Positions 43,891 to 55,762 of a DNA stretch of 64,000 bases are shown here, piece by piece. The stretch's first letter is position 1. Each line of letters begins with the position of its first letter. A program made the translations under genes and the position numbers. A model generated the notes under the pieces. That model had not been told where the DNA came from, ran no database searches, and saw nothing but the letters and a program-made list of their open reading frames with translations. The stretch spans positions 79,038,936 through 79,102,935 of the forward strand of contig NC_067473.1 of NCBI RefSeq assembly GCF_947179515.1, read 5' to 3'. This DNA is from Apodemus sylvaticus. Its lineage: Eukaryota; Chordata; Mammalia; Rodentia; Muridae.

Positions 43891-44589
43891 ACCAACAGTT
43901 TAGCTTTTGGAATTTTAAGTTCACATACTTTAAAAGAAATTCCTACAGATAATAAACAGGAACATGTGAGTTCCTCAGAAAAGGAAGGTTTTCTCCTTGA
44001 ACAGCTGTTACCACCTTCAGTTAAGACAGAAGTGGAGAGATTAACGGTGTCTTTACAGTGTCCATGACTGTCAGAAAGACCACTGGATTCCGAAACAATC
44101 ACCTGAAGACTGCGATGTTCATAGCCTGTTCTTTACCCACATGACTTTAGACCCTGGCTGTAGGCTCTGTGATTCACACACTCACTGGGGAGGTGACTTT
44201 ATGCAATTCTCTTCTTGTTGGAGGCCCAGTTCTTTGGCTCCGTGGTGCCCATAATTGACCTTTATAGTTTCACTGTTTCAAGGAAATGAAACCCAGAGCT
44301 TCCTTATTGTTTTAGATGGTGCTATGCTAGTGATGTAAAGTACTTTTCGTTGAAATGGTTTTATTTCTAAAGAATAAACCCAAGAGATCATGTTAGGATA
44401 GGAAATAGGAAGGAAGGACAAGGCTTCAGGAGTCCATCTCTTGCTGCGTCTACCTGCAGGCAGGAGTGCAGGTTTACCCTTAAGAGTCTCCTTCTCACAC
44501 CTAGATCTGCCCTGATGAGCATGCAAATCTCGTGTGGCTCAGGGCTCATTATGGCCAGTGTCTGAATTATTGATGACCAGAAGCATCCT
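43891..44589. other. Unique intronic sequence
   Basis: No repeat or exon recognised. Confidence 0.4.
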
Positions 44590-44848
44590 GGGGAGTAAAA
44601 GGTTTATTTTATTTTACAACTTTCAGGTCACAATGAGTGAAGGAGTTGGGGCAGGAACGATAAGGTGGAAACCTGGGGCCAGGGCTGTGGTAGAGTGCTG
44701 CTTACTTACTGGCTTGCTCCTTATAGCTTGCTCAGCCTGCTTTCTTATACAGCCGGGGTCACCTGCCAGTGTGGCTTGGTACCACCTCCAGTGAGCTGGA
44801 CCCTCTCACATCCATCCCTAATCAAGAAAATCCCTCACGAGCTTGCTT
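44590..44848 (-). mobile_element. ORR1-type LTR, left part (interrupted)
   Basis: AAAAGGTTTATTTTATTTTA, CTTACTGGCTTGCTCCTTAT and CAGCCTGCTTTCTTATACAG form a reversed ORR1. It stops at TATAGGCCAAT and resumes at 45379. Confidence 0.8.
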
Positions 44849-44859
44849 TATAGGCCAAT

Positions 44860-45378
44860 TTTTTAGTTTTTAATTAAAAACAGCCTCTTTCATAAAATAT
44901 CTTTAGATCATTTCCTCTCCCCCATCCCAGTTCCTCCCAGCCACCCTACCCACTCAACTTTGTGTTCCCATGAAGCAAAATAAACAAAAACCCAAGGAAC
45001 AGAAACAACCAAACAAACTCACAAAATCAAAAACCAAAACAAGCAAACAAAAGGCCAATTAAGTTGAAATGTGCCAAAGCAAAGCAAATGAAACCAAAGA
45101 GTTCCCAAAACCATTGAGTTCATTTTGTGTTGGCTAACTACGACGAGCATGGGGTCTGTCCTGCAGTGTGGTTACTGTGATACCCCCAGTGACACTCCAT
45201 TGGAGAAAATGGCTTTCCCTTTGCCCAGTAAGTGTCAGTTGGTTGGGAGTGGGATCCCGTGTCCACTTCCTACGGTCAGTGCTGGGCTTGAACCTGTGCA
45301 GGCCCTGTGCATGCTGCCTGTGAAAGTCTCTGTGAGCTCTTATGTGCGTCCGTCCTTTTGTATCTTTAAGGCTTCTTC
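44860..45378 (-). mobile_element. Truncated L1 3' end inserted in the ORR1 LTR
   Basis: T-rich left end (TTTTTAGTTTTTAATT) is the poly(A) side of a minus-strand insertion. Then come TAGATCATTTCCTCTCCCCC, an A/C-rich stretch, and GTGACACTCCATTGGAGAAA and GCTGGGCTTGAACCTGTGCA, typical of rodent L1 3' untranslated DNA. TATAGGCCAAT is duplicated at 44849-44859 and 45379-45389. It is 5'-truncated with no ORF. Confidence 0.75.
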
Positions 45379-45477
45379 TATAGGCCAATCTCATAAAGGC
45401 ATTTTTCTCAACTGAGAATTCCTCTTCCCAAATGACTCTAGCTTGTGTCAAGTTGACATAAAACTGGCCAACACATG
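45379..45477 (-). mobile_element. ORR1-type LTR, right part
   Basis: TATAGGCCAATCTCATAAAG, CAAATGACTCTAGCTTGTGT and CAAGTTGACATAAAACTGGC complete the reversed ORR1 interrupted by the L1. Confidence 0.88.
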
Positions 45478-46153
45478 TTTAAAGAAAGTAGAACAGAAAC
45501 AAATGAAAATTATCTTATTAACCTTTAAAAATACTAAATATATGTCAAAATTATAATAGATAATAAAATGTACTTTAAAATTAAATTCACTGGATTTTGA
45601 CTGTTAGTATGACTTCTAGGGCATTTAATATCGTATACGTAGCTCACAATATCTCTGCAGCAGACAGAACTGGTCTGGGTGGCTCCCATGAGCAAGCCTG
45701 CTCTAGCCTTTGTCATAGAGACTGCCAAGCAAGACCTGCTGATGCATACCCGGTGTCTCCCACTGCATGCTTTCCAGAAGTGACCTTCTGTCCCTTAAGA
45801 CGACTGAGCCCATATTCCAAGGTCCTGATTTTAGCCCGAGACTTAAAGACGTCATTAGTTACTGTTGAGTTTGTACATAGGTTTTGAATTGGAGTGCCAT
45901 ACAGAGAAAAGGCTGGGGCACTCATTAGATTCTTGTAGAGAAGGGTTTTGCTTTTTCTGTAGTTTTGTTTTAGAGTCACTGAATTCCAGATTTTACACAT
46001 CTATGTGTTAATTTTGGGTAACCCTTTCAAAGAAAATCTGGAGTGTACTGAAGTTGCAGGGGAGGCAGAAGAGTCAAGGGGCTCATCTCTCTGCCTGTGT
46101 GCAAAACACTCCTCTGATGTTCTCTGGACTGAGGCATCCTGCTGTCAATCTGG
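45478..46153. other. Unique intronic sequence
   Basis: No repeat or exon recognised. Confidence 0.4.
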
Positions 46154-46236
46154 ATGCGCACACACGCGTGCGCACGCACACACACATCACACACATGTGC
46201 GTGTGCCCATGCATACACCCACGTATCTGTGTGTCT
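46154..46236. repeat. CA/CG-rich dinucleotide tract with Z-DNA potential
   Basis: 46154-46187 is 34 bp of strict purine-pyrimidine alternation with a CGCGTGCGCACGC core, followed by a looser CA/GT-rich stretch. Confidence 0.85.
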
Positions 46237-47904
46237 GTCTATGTCTACACAAAGAGTGGAAGTAGATCAGCTTTCAAACAAAAGTTATTTCTAACCAAAT
46301 TTATATTGCATATAAGTTAATACCAAAGGAAATGAAAAGTCAAGCCTAGCATTACTTTTAGTAATGAAAAAATTCACTTGGGATTATGCTAATGATATGT
46401 AGATATTAATACACATAATACCACTGCCTAATATTGATTTAAGTTGCTCATTCAAATTCACTTTATTATAGAAAAATTTGCCATTTTGCTTTACAGTGCT
46501 TGCCCCCACAGAGAGCGTTGAAAGCATTAAAGAGTGTTTCTTATTTACTGGTTTGCATATGCAGAGGGCAGTGTAATGGCTCCCACAAGCATGTGCCCTT
46601 TCACTTGTGACTTCTGGTTGGGGCCCTCAGTGGCTTATATCCATTACCCTTTCTGCCTTTTCCCTGGTGATCCATGTCTAGGCTTGAAGCTGCTCAGCAC
46701 CCAAGAAAGTTCATTTCCTATGAATGGCGTTACTGTGCCCTAGGGCTGAACTTTGGCCCCATGCTGGTTTGCCACAGCCAACCTAAGCTACATGCCTTGT
46801 TTCCGCTCACATGCAAATTCTTCCTCTGGGGGCGGGAGGAATCAACAGACAGGGACTCTGTAAAGTCTGCTGAGATAATTAATATCAGGTTATGGCTGGG
46901 AACAACCATAGCAAGCGCTAGCTAGACAATCGCCCAGGTAGCAGAGATGAAGTTTGAATGCTACTTGCCTTAAGAAGCCTGCTGATGCCTAGTCTGTATT
47001 TAGCTTTGCATTGCACTGTACTAGCAGAGTGTTTTGTAAAAATGCACACAGCAGCCTTTCTGGGAGGAGATGCCCTGCAGCATCTCCCTTTCAGGAATAG
47101 CTGAGTGTGAATCTGTCACTCAGAGGCTGCTGTAGATGCGTCTGACTCCACCTGGAGTTTAAGCTACATTTCTTCACAATGATGAGTCCCATCCATTTGT
47201 CAGCCATGCAACAGACAGCTCTTCTTCCCTAGGCTGTACAGCGGACTCTCTGAACCTTGTTTCTCACGCCCACTTCTCAGGGTTTGTAAACAAAAGCAGG
47301 GCATTTGAACCTCACACTGTCAATAAAGTTTTATTAGTAGCAGCGGTGTGCTCTGTTAACCCGGACTGCCCTGGTTTCCAGTGTCATTTATGTCTGTTAA
47401 ATGGGCTGCTAAGACTGGGGGAACTGAATCTGTAAGTGTCTCTGAGAGAGACTTGAAAATTCATGGGAAAAAAAAGTTCAAACCTCTGCTCTCAAGATAT
47501 TCTCATGCTAGAGAGAGGCTTGGTAGGTTCTTCCTGGGTGAGGGGGAATCACGCAGCTCAGAGTCTGCTTGCTGCCTGTGCACACCTTTTCTATATAAAC
47601 GGACCAGCTCTACTTCAGCAGGCTTTCAGGTTTTTGGCGTGCAACAGACCTAAGTCAGCCAGTGTGCACCCAGCATTGCCAATGCCACTTTAAATTAGCT
47701 TAGATAGTTCTAAGGGAGGTCTAAGGGTTGCCTCTGTTTATCCTTTCCTATCCAGAAGACTGGCTCCCTGGTCTTTTTTTTTTTTTTTTAATTAACTTCT
47801 ACTTCTATGTAATGTACAGTGCAGATTCTCCTCAAATTAAGATGAGTTGCATCCAAAGAAGCACATTGCAAATGTAAAATACTATAAATCATGAAGGCAT
47901 GAAG
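46237..47904. other. Unique intronic sequence, no exon seen
   Basis: Contains a T16 run near 47775. The frame near 47381-47653 lacks splice context or homology that I can recognise. Confidence 0.4.
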
Positions 47905-48255
47905 TCTTAGTTAGGATTTCTATTGCTTCAAAGAGATACCACGGCCAAGGCAACTCTTATAAAGGAAAACATTTAATTGGGGCTGACTTATAGTTCAGAG
48001 GTTCAGTCCATTGTCATCACGGCAGGAAGCATGACAACATGCAGGCAGACATAGTGCTGGAGAAGGGGCCCGGGAGCCTGGAATTCTACATCTGGATCTG
48101 CAGGCAGCAGGAAGAGAGAATGATACCAGGCCCTGTTTGAGCATCTGAAACCTCAAAGCACATCCCCAGTGACACACTTCCTCCAGCAAGGCCACACCTC
48201 CTAATAAATAGTGCCAGCCCTAAGAGCCTATAAGGGCCATTATCATTACCACACA
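47905..48255 (-). mobile_element. MT-type MaLR solo LTR
   Basis: GTCTTAGTTAGGATTTCTAT, CCACGGCCAAGGCAACTCTT, TTTAATTGGGGCTGACTTAT, CAGCAAGGCCACACCTCCTA and TTATCATTACCACACATC: a complete reversed MT LTR. Confidence 0.9.
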
Positions 48256-49138
48256 TCGGATCCATCTAACCTACCTGAGCATCAGAGCTTAGCAACATAG
48301 CAAACTGCGGTTCTGGTTTCTGCAGGACTCCATCTTGTGATCACATGACTGAGAGGATGCCCTGACTCTATGCTGTGACCCATGGCTGACATGCTGCTGC
48401 CTGCTTCCATGACTGATGAGGGGTGGTGGCTTGGTGCCCGACATTGATGGAGACTATCTTCCTCACAGGAAAAATATCAAAGTTTAAAATATATTCTACT
48501 AAATATGCATCACTCTCGTGGCCTTATAAAGTCAAACAATTGTCCCTAGAGAACTGTCTACAGGCAGAAGAATTTTTCCAATAGACCTGCATGTTGTGAA
48601 GTATATCATACATGCGATGGCCAGGAAGTCACCACACAACTTAGGAGCACTATCTCTCCTCGGTCTTCCCAGGATTCTCCCCCCTTTCTCTGTCTTCTTC
48701 CAGTTCCTGAACTCTGAATTTTTATGTTTGTTTTTTGAGTGCTAGAGCTGAAGTTTTAAGTAGTGTCTGCCTTATGGTGGGAACTCAGTAACTAGATGTG
48801 AGGACTGTGAATATTTTCATGTCAGGCCGTCTGTCGTGGGGGGAGGGGGGTGGCCACGTGCCAGTTGTTTAAGGGACTACCCTTTTGCATTGGCTCATGC
48901 TTCAGTGGTTTTCAGAAAATTAGTTTTCTTTAAATTTATTATATAACAAATGTAACTAGTAATGTTCAAAGTAGTACTTTGTGTCGATAGGCTCTTAACA
49001 AAATCAAACCATCTTTTCTGAACCAGGACTTCATAACTTGATTTGCAGTTCACAAGCTCATTGTAGCAGTGAATAATGGACACTTAGGAAATGTAAATAC
49101 AGAGTTCAGGAAAATGTAAATACAGCCACGTAATTTAC
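48256..49138. other. Unique intronic sequence
   Basis: G-rich GGGGGGAGGGGGGTGG at 48839-48854. Otherwise no repeat or exon recognised. Confidence 0.4.
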
Positions 49139-49459
49139 ATACTGCAGGATGAGCCTGAGGAACGTGGTAAGCACAAAGCCATTCACAGAAGACTGCACAC
49201 TGTGTGATGCCACTGATATAAGACAGTCAGGAGAGAAAAGTCACAGACTCTGGGGTAGACTCCTGCTCCTGAACACTGTGGGGGAAAGCGAGCCCCTGCT
49301 AACAGATAGGAGTTGCCTTTTGGGACACTGAAAGTATTTAAATTTGACAGTGGTAATGGTTGCAGATGTCTGTGAATTTCGAGAAAGTCATTAAATTTTG
49401 CACTTTTTAGCAGATGAATTGTGTAGTATCTGTTCATTGTATCCCATTAAAGCTATCAC
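49139..49459 (+). repeat. Ancient L1M-like 3' end
   Basis: CAAAGCCATTCACAGAAGAC, GTATTTAAATTTGACAGTGG, TAATGGTTGCAGATGTCTGT, GAATTTCG and CCCATTAAAGCTATC follow the layout of an old mammalian L1 3' end (AATGGTTGCACAACTCTGTG, AATATACT). Non-coding and diverged. Confidence 0.6.
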
Positions 49460-49658
49460 CTTATATTTTTTCTTGTTTTTTAAAAATATTTATTTTTATT
49501 TATACGAGTACACTGTAGCTGTCTTCAGACACACCAGAGGAGTGTGTCAGATCCCATTACAGATGGTTGTGAACCACCACGTGATTGCTGGGAATTGAAC
49601 TCAGAACCTCTGGAAGAGCAGCCAGTGCTTTTAGCCACTGAGCCATCTCTCCAGCCCC
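49460..49658 (-). mobile_element. B2 SINE
   Basis: T-rich left end, TACACTGTAGCTGTCTTCAG, GAACCTCTGGAAGAGCAGCC and GAGCCATCTCTCCAGCCCC. GCTATCAC flanks it (49452-49459 and 49659-49666), a short target duplication at the end of the older L1. Confidence 0.93.
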
Positions 49659-49694
49659 GCTATCACTTTTTAAATGCCAAAAATTAGGATAATA

Positions 49695-49855
49695 AGAATG
49701 AGGGCCAGCTCTAGGGAGGCACAGCCTGGTGCATCTTTGGGAGTTCAAGATCAGCCTGGTCTACAAAGGAGAGCAGGTCTCAAAAAACAAAAAACAAAAA
49801 ACAAACAAAACAATAACAAACCCAAACCAAAACAACAACAACAAAACAAGAAGGG
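49695..49855 (+). repeat. B1-derived fragment with A/C-rich tail
   Basis: GGGAGTTCAAGATCAGCCTG, GTCTACAAAGGAGAGCAGGT and CTCAAAAAACAAAAAACA. The first half is degenerate. The tail is a long CAAA/AAC-rich stretch. Confidence 0.7.
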
Positions 49856-49990
49856 AAAATTTTCACAAGGTAAGCCCATATTGAAAAATATCCACAGAAC
49901 AGATTTACTCTGGACAAGATGCTGGTAAGCACATAGGAGACATTTAGCCCCACACCATTGATTACCTACATGTCTCACAATGGTGCTCGC

Positions 49991-50631
49991 TCCTTCCTCC
50001 CTCCCTCCCTCCCTCTGTTCCTCCCTCCTTCTCTCCCTCTGTTCTTCCCTCCCTCACTTCTTCCCTCCCTCCTTCCCTCCCTCCCTCTAGTCCTCCTTCC
50101 TTCCCTCCCTCCCTTTCTCCCTTTCTACCTTCTTCCCTCTCTCCCTTCCTCCTTCTTTCCTTCCTTCCCTTCTTCCCTCCCTCCTTTCCTCCCTCTCTCC
50201 CTCCTTTCCTCCCTCCCTCTCTCCCTCCCTCCTTTCCTCCCTCCCTCCCTCCCTTCCTCCCTCTCTTCCTCCCTTGTTTCCTTCTTCTCTCCCTCCTTCC
50301 CTCCCTTCTTCCTTTCTTCCCTCCCTCCTTCCCTCTTTTCCTCCCTCCCTCCCTCCCTTTCTCCCTCCCTTCCTTCCTTCCTTCTTTCCTTCCTCCCTCC
50401 CTCCCTTCTTCCCTTCCTTCTTTCCTTCCTTCCTTCCTTTCTTCCTTCCTTCCTTCATTCCTCCCTCCCTCCTTCCCTTTCTCCCTCCCTCCCTTTCTCC
50501 CTCCCTCCCTTCCTTCCTCCCCCCCCTTCCTTCCTCCCTTCCTTCCTTCCTCCCTTCCTTCCTCTCTTTCCTGCTCCCCTTCCCCCTCCCTCTCTCCCTC
50601 CCTCTCTCCTCCTCTCCTCCCTCTCTTCCTT
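49991..50631. repeat. 641-bp polypyrimidine tract (CCCT/CCTT/TTCC)n
   Basis: Only nine purines in 641 bp, at 50017, 50041, 50056, 50089, 50090, 50127, 50276, 50457 and 50573. The longest uninterrupted stretch is 180 bp (50277-50456). Such tracts can form triplex (H-) DNA. The apparent 229- and 236-aa frames are repeat translations (Pro/Ser/Leu or Lys/Arg/Glu/Gly) and not genes. Confidence 0.98.
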
Positions 50632-50783
50632 GTGGTATGGGATGTAGCTTGGGCCTCCTGCGTTCTAGGCATTTACTCTGCCACTGAGCTGTTACTTTTT
50701 GACTTTTGAGATTATGTCCAGACTGACCATGAGGTTACAATCCTGTCTCACTCTCCCGAGTAGCTAGAATTTCAAATTACAGG
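50632..50783 (-). repeat. ID/B1 composite SINE
   Basis: CTTGGGCCTCCTGCGTTCTA, GGCATTTACTCTGCCACTGA (reverse ID) then CCCGAGTAGCTAGAATTTCA (reverse B1). The 3' (left) end abuts the polypyrimidine tract, where the poly(A) tail would lie. Confidence 0.75.
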
Positions 50784-50798
50784 CCAATCTGAGGCTTT

Positions 50799-50982
50799 TT
50801 TTAAAAAAAAAGATTTATTTATTATATGTGAGTACACTGTAGCTGTCTTCAGACACCCCAGAAGAGGGCATCAGATCTCATTATAGATGGTTGTGAGCCA
50901 CCATGTGGTTGCTGGGATTTGAACTCAGGACCTTTGGAAGAGTAGTCAGTGCTCTTAACCGCTGAACCATCTCTCCAGCCCC
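50799..50982 (-). mobile_element. B2 SINE with 15-bp target-site duplication
   Basis: AAAAGATTTATTTATTATAT, CACTGTAGCTGTCTTCAGAC and ATCTCTCCAGCC. CCAATCTGAGGCTTT flanks it at 50784-50798 and 50983-50997. Well preserved. Confidence 0.95.
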
Positions 50983-50997
50983 CCAATCTGAGGCTTT

Positions 50998-53652
50998 ATA
51001 TCCCATTTATTTCCACATTCATCTTTATTCTCTAGGCAGTGACTAGGCCGTGGAGCCTGGTTACTCAACTTCCACTGGACAAGTTCCTCCCTCCTTTTCT
51101 GGTATCCCCTAATGACGAGGGTCTTCTCCCTCCCACTGAAGAATGAGGACAACAGCAAGTCTTTCCCCACCATTAGACAAGCAATTAACATGTTTTTTTC
51201 ATTACTAGTTAGTTAGATTTTCCCAGCTTTCCAAACCCAGGCCACCAGAGCTGTGTGTCCCCCTGTGCCTTTGATAGCCTGGTTACTAATACAGCTGTAT
51301 GCCCACTGCATCTGCTCTCTCAAGAAGGCTGTCTGTATAGCGTATCTTCTTGTCTGTGCAGATGTTCCTAAGGATACCTTCAGCTGCCTCTTTTGTTATT
51401 TCTCGTCAAAGGACCAGTACCCTTTGATCGTGTAAGATCACAGTATCACACCATAAATAGTTTCTTAGAAAGAGTAAAATGTTGCAGAGGAATAGCTTTC
51501 TTGAATCTTCTGAGAGTGTTGGCATTTATCCTGAACAAGCCAAGAAAACTGTGTTTGATCCAGTCACATCTAAAATATGAATCAGCACAAACAGGAGCCT
51601 TTCTAGAGTCTCGCAGTTTATACTACTGGCTCCGGCTAATGAGCATCTTTCAGACACCTGCTGCTTTCCAGCCGTGGCTCGCAGAGAGGCAAAGGCTCTT
51701 GCCTTTGCTGTGACTCTGTTAGTTGGTCAGAGCGATGATTGTGACCTGGAGTTGATGGAGGTGAGGACTCGGGTGACAGCGACAGTGTCTGGGGCTGGGC
51801 TTGGACAATCTGGCTGCCATCTCTGAATCTCCTAGGACAGCAGCATACCTGTGACAAAGTGCATAGCTCTCTGCTGGCCTCTGCAGCTGCCCTGACACCT
51901 CACCCCATAGGTCTCTCTCCTTCCTAAGCCACACCCCATGGCCCAAGCTCATCCAGGAAAACAACAGCATATGCAAAATATACACTGCCTTTCTTCCTGA
52001 CCAGGGTGCAAGAGTCTATCCTATGGCATAGAACACTGCACCTCCAATACCATGCTGTTCTGGGCACTGCGGCCTTCCATTGTGTCAGCTTCTGTCTAAT
52101 TCATCTCTTCCTCATGGGTGAGCTTTTTCTTTAACCTCACTCTGGTGTCAAGATGACGACAGTCTTGAAATCATAGCTAGACTCCCCCCCCCCCCCCAAC
52201 CCCTGGCTCTATGGAAAATAAGAAAACCTCTCCACAAGCACTGGTACCTACAACAGATGTTCCTTTTCCTCATTAGCTACAGTGTTGTCACATGCTTGGC
52301 TGTAAACCCATCCTAGACAAGGAAGCAGGATTTCCAGGCTGCTCTTCGTCCAGTCAAAACCTCTTTTTGGGATAAGAACGGGCCAGCATCTTCCACAGGG
52401 CCAGGCAGAAGAGGGTTCTGTTAAGAAAGTGGGGACCAAGAAGTCTTTGACAGACATCTCAGAGACACAGTTCTAATGGCCTCTCAAGGACAGAGGAGAG
52501 AGCTTGTCACAGTTTAGCTGAGGACCAAGCAGTTCCCGCTGTGTACTTGGCATTAATGTTGCTGCCTGGTTGCCCTGTACAGATCTATACCTTCCACTGA
52601 ACTTTTTCTTGTTAATGCTTTGTGGTATATCACTTAGTCCATGGCTCCGGACAGCATAGATCCACGGATGGGGAACATGCTCAGACCCTTTACTTCTAAT
52701 GAAAAATGAGACTGTGGGGGTTAAAAGTTTGATTCTTGACAGACTAGCGCCCGGGCCTGGTATACACTGGGGCTGTATTATTAGAACATCACGGGATAAT
52801 AGTAGATGAGGCAACTTCTCCCGGTTGCTATGGCAAAGCTTTTTTTTTAAAGGCTTTCATTTATGAGAAATGGTTATCATTAGCAGCTCTTTGTTTTTAA
52901 AATAGAGATTCCTGCAAAACTGCTGGGCCTCTCCTGGAAGAGGTGATGAGCACCTAACTGCACAAAGGCTTTCCTTTCATTTGACTTTTAAAGCAAAGAG
53001 GACGGGCAGAATGCTTGTGGAGAGCTGTCCCCGATTCTTACTTTTAGGGCAGGCCAGACTGAGTGAACATCTCTAGGTGGAGAGTCACATGACTGAAGTC
53101 TCCACTAGTTTTAGCTCAGCATTTACTTTTTTCGTACCCGGGAGCAAATGACAGTACCACTTTGTACCTCGGATGCTCGTCAGGGAAGTGATTAGGTCAG
53201 GCCAGATCGCCTGAGAAGGTCTTGAAATTTTTATGATTTTTTTGACTGCGTATTTCCTCTTGCCAATTTGTGATGCTGTGGTGACTGCTCAAGGGAGCAG
53301 TGCTGTTTCCACTTCCAGCCCCCCACCCCCATGCTTCATGCAGCAGTTTCCCTGGGGAACAGCCAGGCTCAAGATGTGAGGGGCTCGTGCGTGTGGATGC
53401 TGCACACACTTTACATGCTTCATGTTCAGCACCTCAGAGCCACCTCACGTGTGCTCCAAGACACTATCATACAGGCCTATGTGACTTATACCAACAAATG
53501 CACTTTACACCACAGTCTAGTACGCATTTACTGGAAACAAATGCATAGTGTGTTCTAGATGCTGGAGATAATACTACTGTGGATCAATCAAGCAAATGTT
53601 CTGGACCTCCTGGAGATTTAAGGCAGAGAGTAAACAGAAGAAAACAGCATAG
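50998..53652. other. Unique intronic sequence, no exon seen
   Basis: A C14 run lies at 52194-52207. The overlapping frames (for example 51393-51713 and 52473-52814) have no homology I recognise. Confidence 0.4.
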
Positions 53653-53653
53653 G

Positions 53654-53716
<63 letters not shown>

Positions 53717-53804
53717 TATATCCACACACACATATATGTATATACATACACACACATATGTGTATATATACATATATATACACATATGCATATATATAAT
53801 TATA
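53653..53804. repeat. (TA)n with CA/TG variants, about 150 bp
   Basis: A core of about 25 TA units (53666-53710) followed by mixed TATG, CACA and TACA words. AT-rich DNA of this kind unwinds and extrudes easily. Confidence 0.95.
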
Positions 53805-54359
53805 CTACATATAAAATACATATTAAGAAGGTGGTAACATCCATTGGGGGGATAAACCAGAGAGGTGAATAGGGAAGCCAAGACAAGAGGTTATTATTTA
53901 AAGTTTTCATTTTTCTTACATATTTAGTGGGCTTTTGATGCCAGTTCGTATTTTAAGTAACCTTTTTTTTTTTTTTGGTGGAGCATTTTCACATATTCTA
54001 ACATGAAGACACTTAGCTTTAGTGTTGGAGGGGGGGAGAAAGGGAGCTAGAAGAGAGAGGAGAATGCATGATTAATATTGTTATTGTAACCTGTGTGCAC
54101 ACTCACAAGAAGTCTGACCAGCAGGGTCTTCATTCATTTGTCTGTCGTGAGAACCAGGTGACCTTTGTGGCGGGAAGCTGTGGTTGTGTTTTCTTCCCGT
54201 TGGTTCTGGAGGTAGTGTTTCTCAATGCTTCCTTGAAGGATAAATGCTTTCCCGCCTCACCCCAAGTACATCAGTTCACTCCTGCCCCCCCCCACCCGCT
54301 TTCAGGCATGCTCAGACACAGCTTCCTGTCCTACGGCTCTTGGGTAATCAGGAAAGCAC
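53805..54359. other. Unique intronic sequence
   Basis: A T12 run near 53965. No exon recognised; the frame from 54068 is treated under rejected items. Confidence 0.4.
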
Positions 54360-54412
54360 TGCTCTTATTCATCTTTGTAGTGCCTAGTGCCTTAGCACGT
54401 TTCCTGGCACCC
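54360..54412 (+). repeat. L2-like fragment
   Basis: TTATTCATCTTTGTAGTGCC, TAGTGCCTTAGCACGTTTCC and TGGCACCCAG recall the L2 3' end (CCTAGCACAGTGCCTGGCAC). Short, so tentative. Confidence 0.4.
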
Positions 54413-55528
54413 AGATGCCCTGAGATTTTTGTTAACGCCTTGCTTCCTGTCCTGTGTGGACGTTGGAGGAACCTCTCCCTTGGCCTCCTGGCCTACCACT
54501 TCCTTTTGGCCAGATGCTGCAACATTAGCTGGCGTTTCTAGGAAAGCTCATCTCTCCTAGGATGGGGAGGCCTTCTCAGTTGGCGTTGCCTACGACGGGA
54601 GCTTCTAAGTTCATCCCAGCTCTGACAGAATTCTTTTCTATTCCATGATCTTCTATGTCCATCTGGCAGGAGTACTTATCTTGTATCTGTCCCATTCACC
54701 ACAGATCAAGGCTTGGGCAAAGACTAGCTTGATGGGCTACATGGCTAGACGCATGGGCACATCTGTGTACAGTTAGTAGTTACAATTTCAGAGAGAGATA
54801 AATGAATCTTCCTACAGAGTGTATGCTAGATGATAATTTATTATTTAATTTATTAATTTATCAAATAGTTCATCTATAAAAATTAATAGGAAGGTGGCAA
54901 GGGCTAGATCTTTTTCTGCTCAACTTTTCTTTCCTGTACCTTTTCATTTTCTCTTTCATCTACATTGAGAATGAATGCCTGAAGACATTAACTTCACTTC
55001 AGTTCCCAACCCAAAGCATGGAAGGGAAAGTGGGCTTTGTCACACTACGGAGAGCTTAGGAGATTACCAACAGTAGTGATCCATTGATGGTTCTGAGTTT
55101 GCCCCAGTTTCTGTGGCATCTGGGGCTTCCACATCCTCTCACAGACACCAGCAGATGCTTTACCTAGAGACTGGTACACAAGGTGGCACAGGTGTGGTCT
55201 CTAGTTTCAGGACACACAGGTTACAAGGGGAAGCTGGCTGATTCCTCCACTATTCCTGGCAAAGGTACTTATTCTAGTTAGAGAGGATACTCACACTTGT
55301 TCATTGTCTGGGCTTCTGTAAATGTCACAGTTCGGAGACACAAACTAGATGTCTGAATAAAAGGTCTCTTTTAGCCTGGACCCATGCCTGAAGGCCCTTC
55401 CATAAAGAAAGCTTTGTAAGAATCAGCATGTCCCTCTGAATCTGTCTCCCAAGGTTTTTCCTTCCTCCAAGTTACAATCCAGTGTTTACATTGTGTCTCG
55501 AGACATTTACTTATGATTAAAAATCCTT
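54413..55528. other. Unique intronic sequence
   Basis: AT-rich stretch at 54832-54880. No exon or repeat body recognised. Confidence 0.4.
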
Positions 55529-55681
55529 ATTGCTGGGCTTCAGAGTTGGCTCAGAGGTTAAGTGCACTTGCTGCTCTGGGAGAGGACCCAGGCTCAATTC
55601 CCTCCACTCAATTGGTGTATCATAACTGTTGGTAACTCCAGTTCCAGGGAATCTGACACACTTTTCCATCCTTGGAGGACA

Positions 55682-55724
<43 letters not shown>

Positions 55725-55762
55725 CAAAACACTTATACACACGGGATAATAAAATAAACAAG
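55529..55762 (+). repeat. B3 SINE with internal (CA)n
   Basis: GCTTCAGAGTTGGCTCAGAG, GTTAAGTGCACTTGCTGCTC and GTAACTCCAGTTCCAGGGAA, then (CA)20 at 55682-55721 and ACAAAACACTTATACACACG, with tail AATAAAATAAAC. Confidence 0.92.

Noticed and set aside
49958..50687. 229-, 236-, 137- and 123-aa frames
   Set aside because: They are translations of the polypyrimidine tract (Pro/Ser/Leu or Lys/Arg/Glu/Gly only).
54068..54541. 157-aa frame on the + strand
   Set aside because: No domain, splice signals or conservation evidence visible; part of it overlaps an L2-like fragment. A mass-spectrometry or RNA-seq hit would be needed to revive it.
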